A DNA stretch of 64,000 nucleotides from Dethiobacter alkaliphilus (GCA_016841605.1 JAENYV010000009.1:111497-175496); one strand, 5' to 3'. Counted from the stretch's first letter, positions 25,585 to 36,445 are shown. Numbers and translations are program-made. Notes: generated by a model from the letters alone, not told the origin.

Positions 25585-25962
25585 TCAACTCTGTGAATCG
25601 GAGAGCAATGTTAAGCAGTCGAGATCCACCCTTTCAGCTCCTCCCCAAAGGCGTTCCAGGTTATAAAAAGAGCGCTCTTCGGGAAGAAAAATATGAACAA
25701 TCAACTCTCCGAAATCCAGCAGAATCCAATTACCTTCCTGGTAACCTTCCAGGCGGAGCAGACGGTGTTCTTCATCCGGAAGCTTTTCCTTAAGGTAATC
25801 GCAAAGAGCCCGGGTCTGAATCCTGGATGAACCGGTGCAGATAAGAAAATAATCCGCAAGCAGAGTAACTTGCCCCATATCCAGGAGAACAATATCCCGG
25901 GCTTTTTTTTCATGTAACAGGCGGACTGCTGCAAAAGCAAAATCCTTTGTCGAAAAATCCAA
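25585..25962 (-). CDS. rsfS: Ribosome silencing factor RsfS
   Basis: 125-aa Iojap/RsfS protein that binds L14 on the 50S subunit and blocks subunit joining in starved cells. Signature segments: DIVLLDMGQVTLLADYFLICTGSS, GYQEGNWILLDFGELIVHIFLPEERSFYNLERLWG, all in the normal order. TTG start behind GGGAGGGG. It follows nadD, yqeK and LCP on the minus strand, the usual Firmicutes nadD-yqeK-rsfS order. Confidence 0.95.
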   Translation of the reverse strand: MDFSTKDFAFAAVRLLHEKKARDIVLLDMGQVTLLADYFLICTGSSRIQTRALCDYLKEKLPDEEHRLLRLEGYQEGNWILLDFGELIVHIFLPEERSFYNLERLWGGAERVDLDCLTLLSDSQS

Positions 25963-25982
25963 ACATACCCCTCCCGTTTAAG

Positions 25983-27218
25983 TTAAAGAGAAAAATCCTT
26001 TCCAATGATAACGGTCACCATAACCGGATAGTCCAATATAGGCTCCTTAAGAAGTTCAACACCACTGATCACTTCCGCGACCTGCTTTGCCGCACCGACA
26101 TCATCCAGACGGGAAATAACCTGGGTGCGCTCGTAATCAAAGTGATCGGCATTACCCACATTTTCATCCTCAACTTTGAAACCCTCGTTGCGAAGCGTAT
26201 CGGCAATTATACTCGCGGCACCCTGCGTACCGCAACCATTCAAAACTTCAACAGTAATTAGGTCCCGGGGAAGAGCAAAATCTTCTCCCAGGTTTTCCAT
26301 CAGAAAGGCCACCTGACTTTCATCAGGCTCGAAAAAAGGCTCCCCGTTGATATCCCGTAAAACTCCGGGCAATTGAAGCACGAAAGTATCGGGATTAAAA
26401 AGCGGTTCTGCCAGCACGTAAAATTCCTGCAATTCCTTCCAGGAAAGGTCGGTATTCAGATAAGGAGACACTTTGTTTAACATGCCCGGAGTAGCCCAAA
26501 GTCCCTTTTTTTCGATAGCGAATTCAACCAGACTTTGTACGGAATTTGCTCTGCGCAGAGCACGGCTCAGAGGGTCCTCTCCGCTTTCACTCTGCAAAAA
26601 ATAGTCCAGATAATCGGCTCCTTTTAAAGTATAATTCTTATAAGAAATACCTCCCCGATCATCGATCAAGACAGGAATTCCTTCGTATTGAATCTCCAGA
26701 AAATGATGAATGGGAACACCTAAAAAAGAAGACAACTGATTGACGAGCATTTCTGCCCCCCCATCTTGATAAAAATTACCGGGGGTATAATAAGAAGCTA
26801 AATCTCTTTCTTCTAAAAACTCAGCTGCGGCAATATCTTCCTCTGTGTCTCTCTGATCATTTGTATCAGCCTGATCATTAAAACGGTGAAGAAGGGTGTT
26901 ACCGGGAATAAAAATAATTTGTGGCGATGTGGAGGAAGTACTGCTAAAGTTTAAAAAAAAGAGTTCATCAATATAAGTTTCTTCTTCTGCTTCAACAATA
27001 CCGTAAATAAGATAGTTCGTCCCGTTAACCTGCGGATTTTCCCGTAAAGACGCCGCCCAGGACTCCGTATTCTGCAAGGTCTGAAACGAGCGGAGAGAGC
27101 GCATCCCCAGAATCACGACAGCAAGAAAAAGCACCAGCATAATCAGGAAAATTAGCCGGTTCTTCTGCCGGAGTACTTTTCCGGGCTTCTTTCGTCTCCT
27201 TGCTTTAAAAAGTTTCAT
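25983..27218 (-). CDS. LytR-CpsA-Psr (LCP) family protein with LytR_C domain
   Basis: 411-aa membrane-anchored protein: basic cytoplasmic start, one transmembrane helix (residues about 24-42), an extracellular LCP domain (about 65-280) and a C-terminal LytR_C domain (VEVLNGCGTQGAASIIADTLRNEGF). LCP proteins transfer undecaprenyl-linked glycopolymers to peptidoglycan. The arginine/aspartate motifs are less obvious than in classical LytR (FFLNFSS, FIPGNT, VLIDDRGGI), so enzymatic competence is uncertain. It overlaps the yqeK stop by 4 bases; this yqeK-LCP-rsfS order is recurrent in Clostridia. Confidence 0.85.
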   Translation of the reverse strand: MKLFKARRRKKPGKVLRQKNRLIFLIMLVLFLAVVILGMRSLRSFQTLQNTESWAASLRENPQVNGTNYLIYGIVEAEEETYIDELFFLNFSSTSSTSPQIIFIPGNTLLHRFNDQADTNDQRDTEEDIAAAEFLEERDLASYYTPGNFYQDGGAEMLVNQLSSFLGVPIHHFLEIQYEGIPVLIDDRGGISYKNYTLKGADYLDYFLQSESGEDPLSRALRRANSVQSLVEFAIEKKGLWATPGMLNKVSPYLNTDLSWKELQEFYVLAEPLFNPDTFVLQLPGVLRDINGEPFFEPDESQVAFLMENLGEDFALPRDLITVEVLNGCGTQGAASIIADTLRNEGFKVEDENVGNADHFDYERTQVISRLDDVGAAKQVAEVISGVELLKEPILDYPVMVTVIIGKDFSL

Positions 27219-27805
27219 GACTCAGCAACTCCCGAGCTATTATTTCTTAAGAAAGAAAGCAGCCAATTACGAAATAAAACAGAATGTGGATGGAGAATGC
27301 TTTGCTTTTCCAGGACATATTTAATCGTCAGATCCACTGCACCAAGAAGAGCTTTATGCAGGTCTTGAAAGGCCAGTTCCCGTATTTCAGCAGCACCGGG
27401 ACAGGTTCTCCCCGGTTCAATATAGTCCGCCAAATAAATAATACAGGCCAGGAGGTTCATCCCGGCTGCTCCGGTAGTATGTGTTTTCACTGCATGCAGA
27501 ATTTCCCGGTCATTAATTCCCCATTCGTGTTCCAGGAGCCAGGCACCTACAGGTGCATGTAGTAAGGACGGTTCCAGCAGCAACAGCTCATCGGCAATAT
27601 TATTCTCAACGGCAATCTGCAACAATTCACTACTGGAATATGTTTTACCGTAATCGTGAAAAAGTGCGGTCAGAGCTGCCTTTTCCTCATTTGCACCATA
27701 AGCTGTTGCCAACCGGCGCGCCGTACTTTCAACACCCAGTGAATGAACAAGCAACTGACCGGTAAGCTTCTTTTTTATTTTTTCCCTAATTGCTTTAATG
27801 TCCAT
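27215..27805 (-). CDS. yqeK: HD-domain bis(5'-nucleosyl)-tetraphosphatase YqeK
   Basis: 196-aa HD hydrolase with HSLGVESTA, the metal-binding LFHDYGKTY, HAPVGAWLL and HAVKTHTTGAAGMN, LADYIEPGR. YqeK proteins symmetrically hydrolyse Ap4A and similar alarmones. It overlaps the LCP gene by 4 bases (ATGA), so the two are translationally coupled. Usually located after nadD; here a small RRM gene and terminator intervene. Confidence 0.92.
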   Translation of the reverse strand: MDIKAIREKIKKKLTGQLLVHSLGVESTARRLATAYGANEEKAALTALFHDYGKTYSSSELLQIAVENNIADELLLLEPSLLHAPVGAWLLEHEWGINDREILHAVKTHTTGAAGMNLLACIIYLADYIEPGRTCPGAAEIRELAFQDLHKALLGAVDLTIKYVLEKQSILHPHSVLFRNWLLSFLRNNSSGVAES

Positions 27806-27853
27806 TTCCTATTTTAATTTGACAAAAAATAAAACATTCCTTCAAGTTTAATT

Positions 27854-27883
27854 AAAAAAAGGCAACCTAAGTTGCCTTTTTTT
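27854..27883 (-). terminator. Bidirectional-looking terminator after the RRM gene
   Basis: GGCAAC-loop-GTTGCC stem flanked by seven A on one side and seven T on the other (AAAAAAAGGCAAC...GTTGCCTTTTTTT). Positioned just after the RRM gene stop on the minus strand. Confidence 0.92.
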
Positions 27884-27891
27884 AATATTTA

Positions 27892-28140
27892 TTATTCTCT
27901 TGGCTTTGCCTCGTTTACTACCAAGCGACGCCCGTCGACCTCTGCTCCGTTCATCTTTTCGATCATTGCTTCAAAATCTTCCTCATTTACCTCCACAAAC
28001 CCGTACCCTCTGGAACGACCGGTCGCCCTCTCTGTAATAATACGGCAGCCGATTACTTCTCCGTATTGTGCAAACGTGTTCCGCAGTTCATCTTCCGTGG
28101 TTCCCCAGGAGATATTACCGACATAAAGAGTCTTAACCAA
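27892..28140 (-). CDS. RRM-type RNA-binding protein
   Basis: 82-aa single-RRM protein: RNP2 LYVGNISW at the start, RNP1 RGYGFVEV in the middle, and a short PRE tail. Small RRM proteins in bacteria resemble cyanobacterial Rbp proteins and may act in RNA metabolism or cold response. TTG 28140 (MVKTLYVGN) is chosen because GAGGTG is 6 bases upstream; the longer ATG form would place the ribosome site inside the coding sequence. It sits alone between nadD and yqeK, with its own terminator and a roughly 290-bp upstream spacer. Confidence 0.88.
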   Translation of the reverse strand: MVKTLYVGNISWGTTEDELRNTFAQYGEVIGCRIITERATGRSRGYGFVEVNEEDFEAMIEKMNGAEVDGRRLVVNEAKPRE

Positions 28141-28430
28141 AATTGTCACCTCGCTTCCCGGCATTACGGATTCTTCTGCGCATATTATGTGGTGTAAAAA
28201 GATAGTTTATGCGAAATCTCACCCCCTGAAAATGCCGGCGGGTAACATGGAGAAGGGACTGCAAATCTTCATGAAGTACCACATCGGCCCTTAAAACACC
28301 CTTAAACATGAAATCCATGGATATCAATAATTACTTAGTCTTAAAAGAAAAACTCTTGAAATCCACTCTACCCTTTATTACCAAATTCATTTTCCTTATC
28401 ATATCATTAAGATTACGTGAAGTCAAGCAG

Positions 28431-29069
28431 TCACCGCACATAAAGCCTGTTTTTATAGATATACTGCTCAACACTTTCCGGAGTTAAATAGCGGATGGTC
28501 TTACCTTCGGCAACCCTTCTGCGTAAAAAAGTTGAAGATATGGCCATCGCCGGTATCTCCAGCAAGTGAACGCGTTTGATTACTTCCGGGAAAGCATCAC
28601 CCAGAATTACTTTTAATTTACTAAAAGAGTAACCCGGACGGGAGGCGGCGATAAAAGCACAAGACTTCAGCAACATTTTATAATCTTTCCAGGTTGTGAT
28701 ATCTAAAATGGCATCGGCCCCCGTAATAAAATACAGTGTTAATTTAGAATTATAAAGTTTTGTAAAATGCCGGACAGTGTCTACGGTATATGTAGTATCT
28801 TGACTGTCTATCTCCATACGGGATACAGTAAAGAAAGGATTGTCCACCACAGCCAGCAGGGTCATCAGATAACGATGTTCCGCGTCGGTAATTCGGGTCC
28901 GATCCTTATGAGGGGGATTCCCTGTCGGCATAAAAACAACGTGGTTCAGATTAAATTGCCGGCGAGCCTCCTCAGCTGTCACGAGGTGACCAATATGGAT
29001 AGGATCAAAAGTACCGCCCATAATGCCGATAGACAGTTCACCTTCGTCTTTGGGAAGTAAAAATCTCAT
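28431..29069 (-). CDS. nadD: Nicotinate-nucleotide adenylyltransferase
   Basis: 212-aa NaMN adenylyltransferase of NAD synthesis. Nucleotidyltransferase motif GGTFDPIHIGHL near residue 18, TGNPPHKDR, and C-terminal ISSTFLRRR are all present. A ten-residue hydrophilic N-terminal stretch precedes the fold. It follows obgE by about 57 bp on the minus strand, the familiar rplU-rpmA-obgE-nadD order. Confidence 0.95.
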   Translation of the reverse strand: MRFLLPKDEGELSIGIMGGTFDPIHIGHLVTAEEARRQFNLNHVVFMPTGNPPHKDRTRITDAEHRYLMTLLAVVDNPFFTVSRMEIDSQDTTYTVDTVRHFTKLYNSKLTLYFITGADAILDITTWKDYKMLLKSCAFIAASRPGYSFSKLKVILGDAFPEVIKRVHLLEIPAMAISSTFLRRRVAEGKTIRYLTPESVEQYIYKNRLYVR

Positions 29070-29126
29070 CGAAGTTTATCCTTGTTCAGTTTTCAAGAAA
29101 ACAATGTAAACTCTGCCTTGTTTCGA

Positions 29127-30446
<1,320 letters not shown>

Positions 30447-30728
30447 TTAAGCCAATGGATAGACACTGACTTGTTTTTTCGTTTTTCCCATACGCTCAAA
30501 AGCAACAGTACCTGCAGTAAGAGCAAAGAGAGTATCGTCTTTCCCCCGGCCGACATTAAGCCCCGGGTGTACCTTGGTACCGCGCTGGCGGACAATAATA
30601 CTTCCGGAAGAAACAAGTTCTCCTCCGTACTTTTTAACACCCAGTTTTTTGGGGTTACTGTCCCGACCGTTTCTGGAACTTCCGACTCCTTTTTTATGAG
30701 CGAATAATTGCAAATCAAATTTACGCAT
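30447..30728 (-). CDS. rpmA: 50S ribosomal protein L27 with cleavable N-extension
   Basis: 93-aa L27: [18 protein letters not shown] start, then [18 protein letters not shown] and [11 protein letters not shown]-like [15 protein letters not shown]. The N-terminal extension ending in LQLF before AHKKG is the Firmicutes-specific leader removed by the Prp protease, encoded immediately upstream here. The exposed Ala-His-Lys start reaches the peptidyl-transferase centre. Third gene of rplU-prp-rpmA, ended by a terminator. Confidence 0.97.
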   Translation of the reverse strand: MRKFDLQLFAHKKGVGSSRNGRDSNPKKLGVKKYGGELVSSGSIIVRQRGTKVHPGLNVGRGKDDTLFALTAGTVAFERMGKTKKQVSVYPLA

Positions 30729-30774
30729 TTTTGTTAGGCCTTTCCCGATAAGAAAAACAGGCCTGCACCTCCTT

Positions 30775-31149
30775 TCACATTATTTTATCATCTTGAGTAT
30801 CGTTTCCTGAACTGTTAAGTGCTTCTGCTTCCTGTAACGAAATATACTTGGGATAAGACCCGGCTATTTCCCTCAAACCCACCAGCATTGTCTCGAAAAG
30901 AAGAAAAAAACCTTCTTTCTTCGCCGGGTCAAGCTGCGCAGGCCGAGAAACGCGAAAAAAACCCTTTTTTATCTTTAGCGGAGGGTCAAGACCCAGTAAA
31001 TCCTCCATGGCATAAACGATTGTCTGCGCAAGGACTGAAACCGCCGCACAGACGATATCAGCCCCCCGTGGAGCAAAAAGCGCATGGCCCCGTATCTCCA
31101 CTGAAACAGGATTGTTATTCCCGTCCCGCTTAACCTTCACGCGAATCAT
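30775..31149 (-). CDS. prp: Ribosomal-processing cysteine protease Prp
   Basis: 124-aa protease that cleaves the N-terminal extension of L27. Catalytic His in EIRGHALFA and Cys in [15 protein letters not shown] are visible in the expected GHA...DIVCAAVS pattern. Its ATG overlaps the rplU stop by one base (TAATG), typical of the rplU-ysxB-rpmA operon of Firmicutes. The C-terminal tail of about 20 residues is polar and acidic. Confidence 0.93.
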   Translation of the reverse strand: MIRVKVKRDGNNNPVSVEIRGHALFAPRGADIVCAAVSVLAQTIVYAMEDLLGLDPPLKIKKGFFRVSRPAQLDPAKKEGFFLLFETMLVGLREIAGSYPKYISLQEAEALNSSGNDTQDDKIM

Positions 31150-31469
31150 TAGACTTTTTCGGGTTCGATTTTATCAATCTTGACAAGAGTATAAGGCTGC
31201 CGGTGCCCCTGCTTCCTGCGATAATTCTTTTTGGGCTTATATTTAAAAACAATAATTTTTTTCGCCTTACCGTGGGAGAGCACCCTAGCCGAAATCCTGG
31301 CCCCTTCCAGGTAGGGAGTACCTACACTTAAATCATCTTCGTTTTGAATAACCAGCACTTTTTCAAAGACTACTTCGGAACCCACGTCTTCAGGCAACTT
31401 TTCCACCATACAGTTGTCGCCTTCGGAAACCTTGAACTGTTTTCCCCCAGTTTCAAAAATAGCGTACAT
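31149..31469 (-). CDS. rplU: 50S ribosomal protein L21
   Basis: 106-aa L21: [18 protein letters not shown] start, [41 protein letters not shown] end. ATG 31469 is the family start with AAGAGG-type purines upstream; the open frame extends 46 codons further into the leader but that stretch is not L21-like. Transcribed from a consensus promoter (31598-31626) through a leader of about 120 nt. Confidence 0.97.
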   Translation of the reverse strand: MYAIFETGGKQFKVSEGDNCMVEKLPEDVGSEVVFEKVLVIQNEDDLSVGTPYLEGARISARVLSHGKAKKIIVFKYKPKKNYRRKQGHRQPYTLVKIDKIEPEKV

Positions 31470-31626
31470 CCTCTTCTTCGCCTCTTTTGCATAGACTCGC
31501 CGGACAAGGGCACCTTCACATTTTTTTAATAACATTTTAGCATTTAACACTCGAAGGATTTGCGAGACCCTGCCCATGCGGTTAAAGACACTTAAACATT
31601 TTAGCACAGGAGAAAATCGTTGTCAA
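31470..31626 (-). promoter_or_regulatory. rplU promoter and leader
   Basis: Minus strand TTGACA (31626-31621), 17-base spacer, TAAAAT (31603-31598). The transcript would have an untranslated leader of about 120 nt before rplU. L21 leaders in Firmicutes are autoregulatory RNA structures; this one has the right place and length, but I could not confirm the consensus fold by eye. Confidence 0.75.
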
Positions 31627-31674
31627 CTAAAATGAACTTTCAATAATTTACAATTTACCATCGAACTATGATTA

Positions 31675-33354
31675 TTAAAACAATTTTTCGATACCTGAAC
31701 TATCAATATCAAATATAAGGTTGAAAGGGGGAAGTGGTTCAATCCGCATAAAATCGGGTAGAGCATCTTTTTCCATTATTCCTGTCGCTTTATTGAATTC
31801 TCTTTCCAGTTTAATAACTCTTATCCCTGTTAACTCGATATCTTGTACTGAGTAATTTGTCTTTTGGACTTGATTTATCATGTTTACCAGCAAATCCCAA
31901 TTATCCATTAAAGCCGCTTGCAGAAAAGTACATACTCCCCATGAATCCATGGTTGCGCGAATTATTTGAACCCGGCGCGAAACTTCAAGCTGGCCTTCCG
32001 GAGAATGATGATCTATCTTAACCGGGAGAGTATAACCCGCGGTATGGTCTGCACCCATTGGACTGCTGGCATATGTTACACCAAATCCCTTGATAGCTCT
32101 GGGATCATAGGCCGGTAAAGCCTGCCCTTTAGCTGCAGGCACTCTGCTCTGTCCGAATACTTTACCCGTGACAACAGCACCATTACCGATGATCCTTCCC
32201 AAAATACTTTTTTCCCCTATTTCCCTCAATATTTTTAAAACGCCCTTTGAATCGCCAAAATTAATAATTCCTTCTTCCATGGCCATACCTATGGTAACGC
32301 CGGTTTCTATTGTATCTAAACCCAACTCATTACATTCACTGTTAAAAGAAGCAATATCATCCAAAGAACTAATTCCTAAATTTGCGCCCATGATCGCAAT
32401 AGTTTCATATTCTAAAGGACTGACAAGAAAGTTACCGTTTTGATCCGGAAACACGTTTGAGCACCTGACAATACATCCCGCCATACAGCTATGCGTTGTT
32501 TTTCCCTTACCGCCTCGTTGAAGGATAAGATCACGTAAAGACTCCCCGGACAGCTTATCCGCATCCTTAAATCTCCCGTTTTTAAAATTATGTGTGGGCA
32601 AACCGCCTAGCTCTTGCACTATACTGACCGCAGATGCCGTTCCATATTCAGGAAAATTTTGTCCGGTAACAGGATTTTTCCGGACAATTTCATGAAAGTG
32701 TTTTCTTGTCTGCTTAAATAAATCCTCATTCGCAATACGAACCTTTCGATTGGAGGGGGGTTTTTGAATTACAATTGCTTTTAATCCTTTACTGCCCATC
32801 ACAGCCCCAAGTCCTCCACGTCCTGCAAACCGGCTTGGTCTTCCTTCTGCGTCGGTAACTGCAATACCTGCTGCAAGCATCCGATATTCTCCGACAGGAC
32901 CGATACAAATCACACTTACTTCTTTACCGTACCTTTCTTTACAGGTAGCGGCAACTTCACTGGTTTTTAAGCCCTGAAGTTCTTGGGACTGAATTAACCG
33001 AATACCTTCGCCAATTAATAATGTAGACAGAAAACTTGATTTTCCTTCAATAATAATACCGCTTATACCCCATTTTGCCAAATAACCCGCCGCCATTCCG
33101 CCGGCATTTGATTCTTTTATGCCTTCAGTTAAAGGACTCTTACCCCCGATCGATAATCGTCCGCAGCTGGAAACACCTGTTCCTGCCAACGGGCCGTTTG
33201 TAATGATTAACTTATTTTCCTTCTCTAAAGGATGGCATTGAGGATTTATTTCTTCAGTTAATACTTTAACAATAAGTTCTCTCCCCCAGCATTGAGGATA
33301 TGCATTATCTTTTTTAATCTCTCCGTTGGATAAATTAACGCGTATTATCGGCAT
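31675..33354 (-). CDS. Aldehyde ferredoxin oxidoreductase family protein
   Basis: 559-aa tungsten/molybdopterin enzyme interconverting aldehydes and carboxylic acids with ferredoxin. Visible: N-terminal domain (GPLAGTGVSSCGRLSIGGKSP), pterin-binding GRGGLGAVMGSKGLKAI, the Fe-S cluster region SCMAGCIVRCSN and C-terminal cysteine in DSWGVCTFL. Spacing around the cluster is CxxxCxxxC, with the fourth Cys far downstream. Slightly shorter than archaeal AOR. It follows the DctPQM genes by about 30 bp, so it probably acts on the imported compound or reduces acids for redox balance. Substrate not deducible. Confidence 0.9.
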   Translation of the reverse strand: MPIIRVNLSNGEIKKDNAYPQCWGRELIVKVLTEEINPQCHPLEKENKLIITNGPLAGTGVSSCGRLSIGGKSPLTEGIKESNAGGMAAGYLAKWGISGIIIEGKSSFLSTLLIGEGIRLIQSQELQGLKTSEVAATCKERYGKEVSVICIGPVGEYRMLAAGIAVTDAEGRPSRFAGRGGLGAVMGSKGLKAIVIQKPPSNRKVRIANEDLFKQTRKHFHEIVRKNPVTGQNFPEYGTASAVSIVQELGGLPTHNFKNGRFKDADKLSGESLRDLILQRGGKGKTTHSCMAGCIVRCSNVFPDQNGNFLVSPLEYETIAIMGANLGISSLDDIASFNSECNELGLDTIETGVTIGMAMEEGIINFGDSKGVLKILREIGEKSILGRIIGNGAVVTGKVFGQSRVPAAKGQALPAYDPRAIKGFGVTYASSPMGADHTAGYTLPVKIDHHSPEGQLEVSRRVQIIRATMDSWGVCTFLQAALMDNWDLLVNMINQVQKTNYSVQDIELTGIRVIKLEREFNKATGIMEKDALPDFMRIEPLPPFNLIFDIDSSGIEKLF

Positions 33355-33385
33355 TTTAGGATCATTCCTCCTCAGATCTTGACTA

Positions 33386-34687
33386 TTACCTCATCAAATT
33401 AGGAAGAAACGTGGCAATCTGCGGAAAGACCATAATAAGGATCGTGGAAATAATCAGGGTAATCCAGAAAGGGATAAGACCCTTGAAGACCGACTCGACA
33501 CGAACATTGGTCACGGAAGAAGTAACCAGGGCTCCAACGCCGACCGGCGGTGTCAAAAAACCGTTAAGAAGCATCAAGATAGTCATGATACCGTACCAGA
33601 TGCCATCATAACCCATTTTGATAATCAGGGGGTAGAATAAAGGTGTAAAAAGAATAAGAACGGCAAAACCTTCCATAAAAAAGCCGCAGATAAAATATAA
33701 CATAAATATTACCAATAAGAGTAAAAATGGAGGTAAATTAAAAGCAAGCAATGTATCCGTTATCTGAAAAGGAATCTTCGTAATGGAAAGAAACTGACCG
33801 AATATTTTTCCACCGATGATAAGAAACATAATCATAATCACGATAGAAGTAGCTTCACTAACGGAACCAATCACACCATTCCATTTCAATCGCTTTGTTA
33901 CGACAGAAAAAAAGAGAGCCAAAAAAGCCCCTACTGCTCCTCCTTCGCTTGGAGTAAAAACCCCAAGGTAAATTCCACCCATGGAGATAACAAAAATTAA
34001 AGGTACCGGCCAAATGTATTTCATTGACTCCATTTTTTCAAAAAAAGATGTCTTAGCCTGACTGGTAGGTGCCAGAGAAGGGTTATACTTAACCTGCAAC
34101 CACGCAGTTATTGCCAACATTATTGCTGTGAGAATACCGGGTATAATTCCCCCAATTAACAGTTTCCCAATTGATTCCTCGGTCAAAATACCATAAATCA
34201 CCAAAGTACCGCTTGGAGGAATCAGAATCCCCAACGTGCCTCCGGCTGCGGCGCACGCCGTTGAAAAACTATCTTTATACTTATGGGCAATCATTTCGGG
34301 TACTGCCACTTTCGCAATTGTCGCTGTTGTGGCGACTACGGAACCGGAAACCGCGGAAAAAGCTGCACATGTAATTACCGTGGCTATTCCCAACCCCCCC
34401 CGTAACGATCCAATCCAGGAATTAAAAGCCCTGAACAACTCCTTACCCAAGCCGCCGCTTCCCAAAAACATACCCATTAAAAGGAACATGGGAATGACGG
34501 CATTTGAATAAGAAGCAGTGGCAGTATAAAGATCAGCTCCTAACTTGGACAAAGCTGCGCCTGGACCGAGAATAATGCCGTAACCCACTATCCCTGTCAG
34601 AAGCATGGAGAAAGCTATGGGAAAACGTAAAAACATGAGAATGAAAAGGATAACAATAAAAAGTAGGCCGATTTGTTCTGAACTCAT
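33386..34687 (-). CDS. dctM: TRAP transporter large permease DctM
   Basis: 433-aa membrane protein with about 12 hydrophobic segments, including GMFLGSGGLGKELFRAFNSWIGSLRGGLG, PPSGTLVIYGILTEESIG and the C-terminal LLNGFLTPPVGVGA motif, all standard for DctM. It uses a sodium or proton gradient to import a substrate delivered by DctP. It overlaps dctQ by 4 bases (ATGA). Confidence 0.95.
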   Translation of the reverse strand: MSSEQIGLLFIVILFILMFLRFPIAFSMLLTGIVGYGIILGPGAALSKLGADLYTATASYSNAVIPMFLLMGMFLGSGGLGKELFRAFNSWIGSLRGGLGIATVITCAAFSAVSGSVVATTATIAKVAVPEMIAHKYKDSFSTACAAAGGTLGILIPPSGTLVIYGILTEESIGKLLIGGIIPGILTAIMLAITAWLQVKYNPSLAPTSQAKTSFFEKMESMKYIWPVPLIFVISMGGIYLGVFTPSEGGAVGAFLALFFSVVTKRLKWNGVIGSVSEATSIVIMIMFLIIGGKIFGQFLSITKIPFQITDTLLAFNLPPFLLLLVIFMLYFICGFFMEGFAVLILFTPLFYPLIIKMGYDGIWYGIMTILMLLNGFLTPPVGVGALVTSSVTNVRVESVFKGLIPFWITLIISTILIMVFPQIATFLPNLMR

Positions 34688-35184
34688 AATTTGTATCCCT
34701 CTCTTGTCAATAATTTGGCTGCTGTTTTTATTAAATCCCCTAGTAATATAACGGTAAACAACAGAACACCAAAGGCAGATATGATAACCCAGGGATAAAT
34801 TGGTATTCTCAAAACACCTGTTTCCAAATTAACAGTATACATACGGTTGGCATAAATAAGCATCTGCCAAAATGCCACAGAGAACATGGAAAAACTTAAA
34901 AAATAACCAATGGTATCAAAAAAATTCTGCCACCATATTGGAAGCTTAACCATAAAAAAATCGATACCGATATGACTTTTTGTTATCTGGCTATTACCTA
35001 AAGCTGCAAAAACTACCAGAGCCAAAGAAATTTCTACTATTTCATAAACTCCCATAATCGGCCTGCCGAAAAAACGCCCCAAAACATCTGCCGTCGTGAG
35101 AAACATAGCAAAGAGAAGTGTAAATATGCTTATATAAACAAAAATACGGTTAATACTCTCAAATGTTTTCTTTATGAATAACAT
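34684..35184 (-). CDS. dctQ: TRAP transporter small permease DctQ
   Basis: 166-aa four-helix membrane protein with the DctQ pattern: N-terminal helix, ADVLGRFFGRPIMGVYEIVE, and SHIGIDFF followed by two more helices. It bridges DctP and DctM. ATG 35184 with AGAGAGG upstream; about 180 bp after dctP, with a stem-loop in that gap. Confidence 0.93.
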   Translation of the reverse strand: MLFIKKTFESINRIFVYISIFTLLFAMFLTTADVLGRFFGRPIMGVYEIVEISLALVVFAALGNSQITKSHIGIDFFMVKLPIWWQNFFDTIGYFLSFSMFSVAFWQMLIYANRMYTVNLETGVLRIPIYPWVIISAFGVLLFTVILLGDLIKTAAKLLTREGYKL

Positions 35185-35224
35185 TTTAAATTACCTCTCT
35201 ATTATAAAGAAGTTTGATAAAATA

Positions 35225-35294
35225 TTCCTCCCGGCACATAATTGCTTAACTTCTAAAAGGAGGTGATAGTATTAAATTTTTGCACCGGGAGGAA
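35225..35294 (-). other. Stem-loop between dctP and dctQ
   Basis: Ten-base perfect arms (TTCCTCCCGG / CCGGGAGGAA) enclose about 50 bases; no U-run follows. As after other binding-protein genes, it may stabilise the upstream dctP message and lower permease expression. Confidence 0.55.
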
Positions 35295-35362
35295 CATACC
35301 AATAGCAACGGCTTCTTTACTTATTTTTTATTTTACATGTTTTCGAGTGAAAACCTTTTAAA

Positions 35363-36445
35363 CTACCTATATTGTTCCGCAAGAGAAAGTGTTTTCTCAT
35401 AGATATCCCTTGCCGGATAACCTTTCCCTTCCATCTCCTCTATCCACTCTTCAACAAGTGGCTGCAGAATCTCCTTGGCTTCTTCCAATTGTTCCGGAGT
35501 AAAATGATTAATTTCAATACCTTCTTCTTCCGCTAATTCATATCCTCTGATTCCGGCATTATCATATGATTCGCCGTGGATTAAGCCGTAGTTACCGGCA
35601 ATCTCTTCAATTATGCTTTGATCTTCCGGTGATATTTTATTCCATGAATCTTTATTCATTGCTACAACTTGCGGGGCTGTATAAATATCAACCATGGTCA
35701 TATTTGTTACTACCTCGGATAAACGATAGGATTCCAGCGATGATGCAGTAGTGACTGCACCGTTGATTATCCCTCTATCCATCGAATCATAGACGTCTGT
35801 GATGGGCATGGAAACCGGAATTCCCCCTAAAGCTTCAATTACTTTATTTTGCATCGGACCGGGTGACCTCAATTTTAACCCTTTAATATCATCCAATGTT
35901 TTGATAGAAGTTGTTGTTAAAAATTGCCCTGGCTCAAGGCTTCCAAACCAGAGAATTTTGACATCATCAAATTGTTTTGCAAATTCAGGTTCAGTCTTAA
36001 AAAGTTCAGTTAACGCTTGAATAGCGTTCCTTGAAGAACTGAACATAAATGGAAGGTCGGCCACGTCAGCTAGAGGAAACCTGCCGGGAGTATAACCCAG
36101 AACGCAATGGGCAAGATCCACAACACCTGTCGCGGTTGCATCATAATTCTCGTTGGCAGGAGTTAAAGTTGCTCCGGGGTGAATATAAATCTTTACTCTT
36201 CCTTCCGTTTTTTCTTCTACTTCTTTAACAAAAGGATCATATACCTCGACATGTAAATGGTGTAAATTTGATGTAAAATGTGAGAAATGGAGTTCAACCG
36301 GTTCTACAGTATTGGAAGTCTCTCCCGTTTCCTCACCTGAAGCCGGCGCTGCCGTCTCAGGTGCTCCGCATCCTCCCGCTAATACCAGTAAAAGAAATAT
36401 GACAATTAACGTAGACAGAACACCGATTTTTTTTCTTATCCTCAT
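35363..36445 (-). CDS. dctP: TRAP transporter substrate-binding lipoprotein DctP
   Basis: 360-aa exported binding protein. Lipoprotein signal MRIRKKIGVLSTLIVIFLLLVLAGGC, a threonine/glutamate linker, then the DctP fold: VKIYIHPGATL, LADVADLPFMF, the LRSPGPMQNKVIEALGGIPVSM carboxylate-binding helix with the characteristic Arg, and TAPQVVAMNKDSWNKISPEDQ. The conserved Arg suggests an organic anion substrate. Start at 36445 gives AGGAGG an 8-base spacer; ATG 36451 is an alternative. First gene of dctPQM-AOR, divergent from the Crp/Fnr regulator. Confidence 0.93.
   Translation of the reverse strand: MRIRKKIGVLSTLIVIFLLLVLAGGCGAPETAAPASGEETGETSNTVEPVELHFSHFTSNLHHLHVEVYDPFVKEVEEKTEGRVKIYIHPGATLTPANENYDATATGVVDLAHCVLGYTPGRFPLADVADLPFMFSSSRNAIQALTELFKTEPEFAKQFDDVKILWFGSLEPGQFLTTTSIKTLDDIKGLKLRSPGPMQNKVIEALGGIPVSMPITDVYDSMDRGIINGAVTTASSLESYRLSEVVTNMTMVDIYTAPQVVAMNKDSWNKISPEDQSIIEEIAGNYGLIHGESYDNAGIRGYELAEEEGIEINHFTPEQLEEAKEILQPLVEEWIEEMEGKGYPARDIYEKTLSLAEQYR

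Noticed and set aside
28133-28327. 64-codon open frame upstream of the RRM gene, minus strand
   Set aside because: No good ribosome site, starts with TTG, overlaps the RRM gene start and has no recognisable domain; more likely the RRM leader.
35255-35400. AAAGGAGGTGATAGT on the plus strand inside the dctP-dctQ spacer suggesting a small gene
   Set aside because: No ATG/GTG at a proper distance; the frame from a later TTG runs antisense into dctP. It is explained better as the loop of the hairpin.
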